From an uncultured Dehalococcoidia bacterium (lineage in GTDB: Bacteria; Chloroflexota; Dehalococcoidia; Lucifugimonadales; JADFKI01): a stretch of 64,000 nucleotides of DNA. Below, piece by piece: positions 61,890 to 64,000 of this stretch. Numbering within the stretch: position 1 is the stretch's first letter; each line of letters opens with the position of its first letter. The position numbers and the translations under genes were made by a program. The notes beneath the pieces are model-generated. The model was not told the origin of the DNA and ran no database searches. It saw only the letters and a program-made list of their open reading frames with translations. The DNA is taken from contig CATQHF010000001.1 of assembly GCA_958295865.1 (NCBI GenBank), forward strand, positions 620,001 to 684,000, written 5' to 3'.

Positions 61890-62945
61890 TTACAGCGGCA
61901 GATGCACCTTTTCGCCCGTCTGCGCGCTGATGGTAACAGCCTCCGTGAACTCCATGTAGCGCACGCCGTCCGCGAAGTTGGTGTGCGTAATCTCCTCGAC
62001 GCCGCGTATCGCGTTGATGAACTCCTCCTCCACGCGCCACTCCCCCTGATTCTCAGCCGGAATTTCAATCTCCGCCAACTCGCCGTCGTCGCGTGTGCCG
62101 CCGTAGAGCGCCATACCCGGCGACTCCACGAACAGCGTGCCGTCCGTGCCGAACAGCCACGCGCCGTTGTCGGGCGAATGTCCCGTTACCGCGCTCATTC
62201 GTATGTGCAGCAGCGGCCCGGAGTACATCTCGCACAGTACCTCGATATGGTCCGGAATGGTGATGACCTGCGCGTCGCCGTTGCCGTCCTGACGGCTCTT
62301 GACATGCACGCGCGTCAGCGCCTGAACCGTCTGCGCCGGCCCTACCCAGCGCATCATCGCCTCGTACCAGATGCCCAGCTGCATAATGTTGTAGCCGCTC
62401 AGGTCGCGGTCGTGCCGCCAGTGATGGGGCGCGCCCGGCGCGATGAAGCCGGCAGGGTGCATCGTGCGGTCATTCACCACAAGGTTCACCGAAAGCACAT
62501 CGCCCAGATAGCCGTCCGCTATCAGCTGCTTGACCGTCTTGTCCACCCGCAGCGTCGTCGGCGAAGGCACAATCTGCGCGACCAGATGCTGCGCCAGCCT
62601 CGAAGCGTCCAGCATCTCCCTCGCCTGCGCCGCGTCCATACACATGCGCGCCTCGGTCATCACATGCTTATCGCTCTCCAGCGCCGCAATCACCATATCG
62701 CGGTGCATATACGGCCAAGTGCCGATGCAGATAGCATCCGTGTCGTCCGCGTCTATAAGGTCCGCCCAGTTGTCGTACACCTCGGAAAGCCCGTACTGGT
62801 CGGCGATGCGCTGCCCCGACGCAACGCTGCGATTAGCCACGCTCACCAGCTCCACGCCCTCGATAGCCTGAAAGCCGGGTATATGGCGAAGCGTCGTATT
62901 GCCGCCCGCGCCCACAAGTCCAATGCGAATAGTATCGTCTGCCAT
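61890..62945 (-). CDS. Gfo/Idh/MocA family oxidoreductase
   Basis: The 351-residue protein starts with a Rossmann fold (IRIGLVGAGGNTTLRHIPGF, residues 5-24), has the family Glu-x-Lys-type region replaced by ESDKHVMTEARMCMD near 95-109, and a C-terminal alpha/beta domain with MQLGIWYEAMMRWVG and FINAIRGVEEITHTNFADGV. These NAD(P)-dependent enzymes act on sugars, inositols or similar polyols. The EKP motif common in the family reads MTEARM here, so the catalytic Lys is absent and activity may differ. Confidence 0.85.
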   Translation of the reverse strand: MADDTIRIGLVGAGGNTTLRHIPGFQAIEGVELVSVANRSVASGQRIADQYGLSEVYDNWADLIDADDTDAICIGTWPYMHRDMVIAALESDKHVMTEARMCMDAAQAREMLDASRLAQHLVAQIVPSPTTLRVDKTVKQLIADGYLGDVLSVNLVVNDRTMHPAGFIAPGAPHHWRHDRDLSGYNIMQLGIWYEAMMRWVGPAQTVQALTRVHVKSRQDGNGDAQVITIPDHIEVLCEMYSGPLLHIRMSAVTGHSPDNGAWLFGTDGTLFVESPGMALYGGTRDDGELAEIEIPAENQGEWRVEEEFINAIRGVEEITHTNFADGVRYMEFTEAVTISAQTGEKVHLPL

Positions 62946-63834
62946 ATGAAATCCGCTCCTCTGCCTAACTTGATGATGTCGTTAATTCTCGTCCGAATTA
63001 TAGCGACGGCTCATTTGTTAGTCTAGTTATGCCAACATTTCACCCCTTCACCCCACCATCCCGAACCCCCGTCCCCCACCCCGTCATTCCTGCGAAAGAA
63101 AGTCACCCCTACGAAAGCAGGGGCAGGAATCCAGAGCCTCCAATGGGCGCAATGGTGCAAAATCCACCCCATCCGTGATAAGCCAATTTTTTTCATTCGT
63201 GGTGAGCCTGTCGAACCACCCCTATCACCCACCTCCAAACCCCGCCATCCCGCGCCCCTCCCCCTCTCATTCCGACCATCTTTCTCTGTCATCCCGAACC
63301 CCCCTCCCCTTGTCATTCCGAACGCAGTGAGGAATCAAAAATCCCAATCCGCTACCATCCCTAAAATATCACAGCAATCTCACCCGTCATTCCTGCGAAA
63401 GCAGGAATCCAGAGCTTCCAATATCAACCATCCTCAACACACCGCAGCAATCCCCTTTGCCATCCCAAACACTCCCCTATCATCCCGCGCCCCTCCCCCT
63501 GTCATCCCGCCCCTCTTTCTATGTCATTCCGAACAGCGTGAGGAATCAAAAATCCCAATCCACCAAACACATAAACTTCAGCAACCACCCCTGCACTCCG
63601 ACTCGCCTTCAGACCGCGAAACACCGCACACCAACCCTAAACACAACCCAATTCTTAATTCTTGATTGGAGAAAATCCCTTCCCCCTTGACGAGGGAATG
63701 TTCGTCGGCGAGGCGAGGACGCCGCAGATGTAATTGTCCCTTCCCCCTCTGGGGGAAGGTTAGGATGGGGGCGAAAACGCCCGCCCATCAACGTCTAAAC
63801 TATACCAATGCAATTCTCCCTCCAAAAATCACCC
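62946..63834. other. Repeat-rich noncoding region
   Basis: No convincing gene is present. It holds fragments of the palindromic element at 63080-63140 and 63382-63425, a third motif AGTGAGGAATCAAAAATCCC near 63327 with a relative near 63538, and a second-family module at about 63680-63790 (CCTTCCCCCTTGACG, CCTCTGGGGGAAGGTTAGG) ending in CCAATGCAATTC. Short ORFs here are repeat-derived. Confidence 0.75.
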
Positions 63835-63864
63835 TTGACACCCCCTATACATCCCTGCTAATCT
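63835..63864 (+). promoter_or_regulatory. Sigma70-like promoter near right edge
   Basis: TTGACA (63835-63840), an 18-base spacer and TAATCT (63859-63864) form a good vegetative promoter directed to the right. Candidate start codons follow at ATG 63943 and 63956; the gene lies mostly beyond the window. Confidence 0.6.
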
Positions 63865-63955
63865 ATCCGCAAGAACATAAGTTGCATATCAAGTACGAAC
63901 AACCTAGCACCTAATCCCTGACAACCCAAAACCCTGAAACTCATGGGAAAAACCA

Positions 63956-64000
63956 ATGAACCAACCAACCCCCATAAACCAGCACGCACAACAGGACAGC
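63956..64000 (+). CDS. Possible start of a truncated gene at right edge
   Basis: ATG 63956 opens MNQPTPINQHAQQDS up to the edge. ATG 63943 opens another frame (MGKTNEPTNPHKPARTTGQ). Neither has a strong ribosome binding site. The promoter at 63835 supports a gene here, but which frame is coding cannot be decided from 15-19 codons. Confidence 0.25.
   Translation, partial: MNQPTPINQHAQQDS

Noticed and set aside
6805..63425. Palindromic repeats as a possible CRISPR array
   Set aside because: Copies are scattered kilobases apart, vary in length, have inverted termini and no regular spacers, and no cas genes are present.

Overview
The window is a GC-rich bacterial chromosome segment of about 64 kb with genes on both strands, short operons and a heavy load of short palindromic interspersed repeats. 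The gene content is a branched-chain amino acid (Liv-type) ABC transporter, a dipeptide-type ABC operon, two luciferase-like (LLM) flavin/F420 oxidoreductases, NIPSNAP and GYD domain proteins, Thr-Pro-rich secreted proteins and endonuclease Q. That mix and the repeat style suggest a Chloroflexota lineage, perhaps Dehalococcoidia/SAR202-like. This is inference: no rRNA or other decisive taxonomic marker is present.

Layout. 0-3.5 kb: the start of an OppD/DppD ATPase on the minus strand, an acetamidase/formamidase gene, then a tandem array in which copies of the acetamidase 3' tail alternate with copies of a small membrane-protein gene. 3.5-8.9 kb: NIPSNAP, livM-livH-livF-livG and an SDR with a coupled small protein. 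9-15.8 kb: a CPA2 antiporter, a lipoprotein, the folD-queA-MFS operon, acpS and a HEPN/PaREP1-like gene. 16-19.7 kb: LLM oxidoreductase, nnr and ubiE in an overlapping operon, then an odd tRNA gene bracketed by a second ubiE tail. 19.8-30.2 kb: a membrane protein, an HtrA-type protease, a repeat-rich surface protein, a class V aminotransferase, ftsH, an atypical response regulator and a class IV aminotransferase.

30.2-36.9 kb is accessory DNA. It holds a type III-like restriction-modification cassette (a methyltransferase broken by an early frameshift and by an amber codon in a perfect 20-bp hairpin, a DEAH helicase and a stand-alone PD-(D/E)XK nuclease). It also holds a pentapeptide-repeat gene lacking its N-terminus, an 80-bp MITE, a chimeric ORF (transposase zinc-finger start joined to a CoA-transferase end) and another small membrane paralogue bracketed by inverted repeats. 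37-46 kb: a GT39-like glycosyltransferase, an alpha/beta hydrolase, two more tandem small membrane paralogues, a possible structured RNA, a class III aminotransferase, an SDR, tRNA-Gly, a methyltransferase, an enoyl-CoA hydratase and a second LLM oxidoreductase. 46-55 kb: an orphan DPPY methyltransferase, polA, dgkA, two MFS transporters, a flavin/PNPOx-like protein and endonuclease Q. 55-64 kb: the dpp-type operon with operator-like inverted sites upstream, a PLP aminotransferase, small proteins, a Gfo/Idh/MocA oxidoreductase and about 1 kb of repeat-rich noncoding DNA that ends in a promoter.

Three themes recur. Gene 3' ends are duplicated next to small inserts (acetamidase, ubiE). One family of two-TM small proteins has a coiled tail that varies by 4-residue units and occurs at three loci. 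Non-autonomous repeats supply stop or start codons to neighbouring genes.
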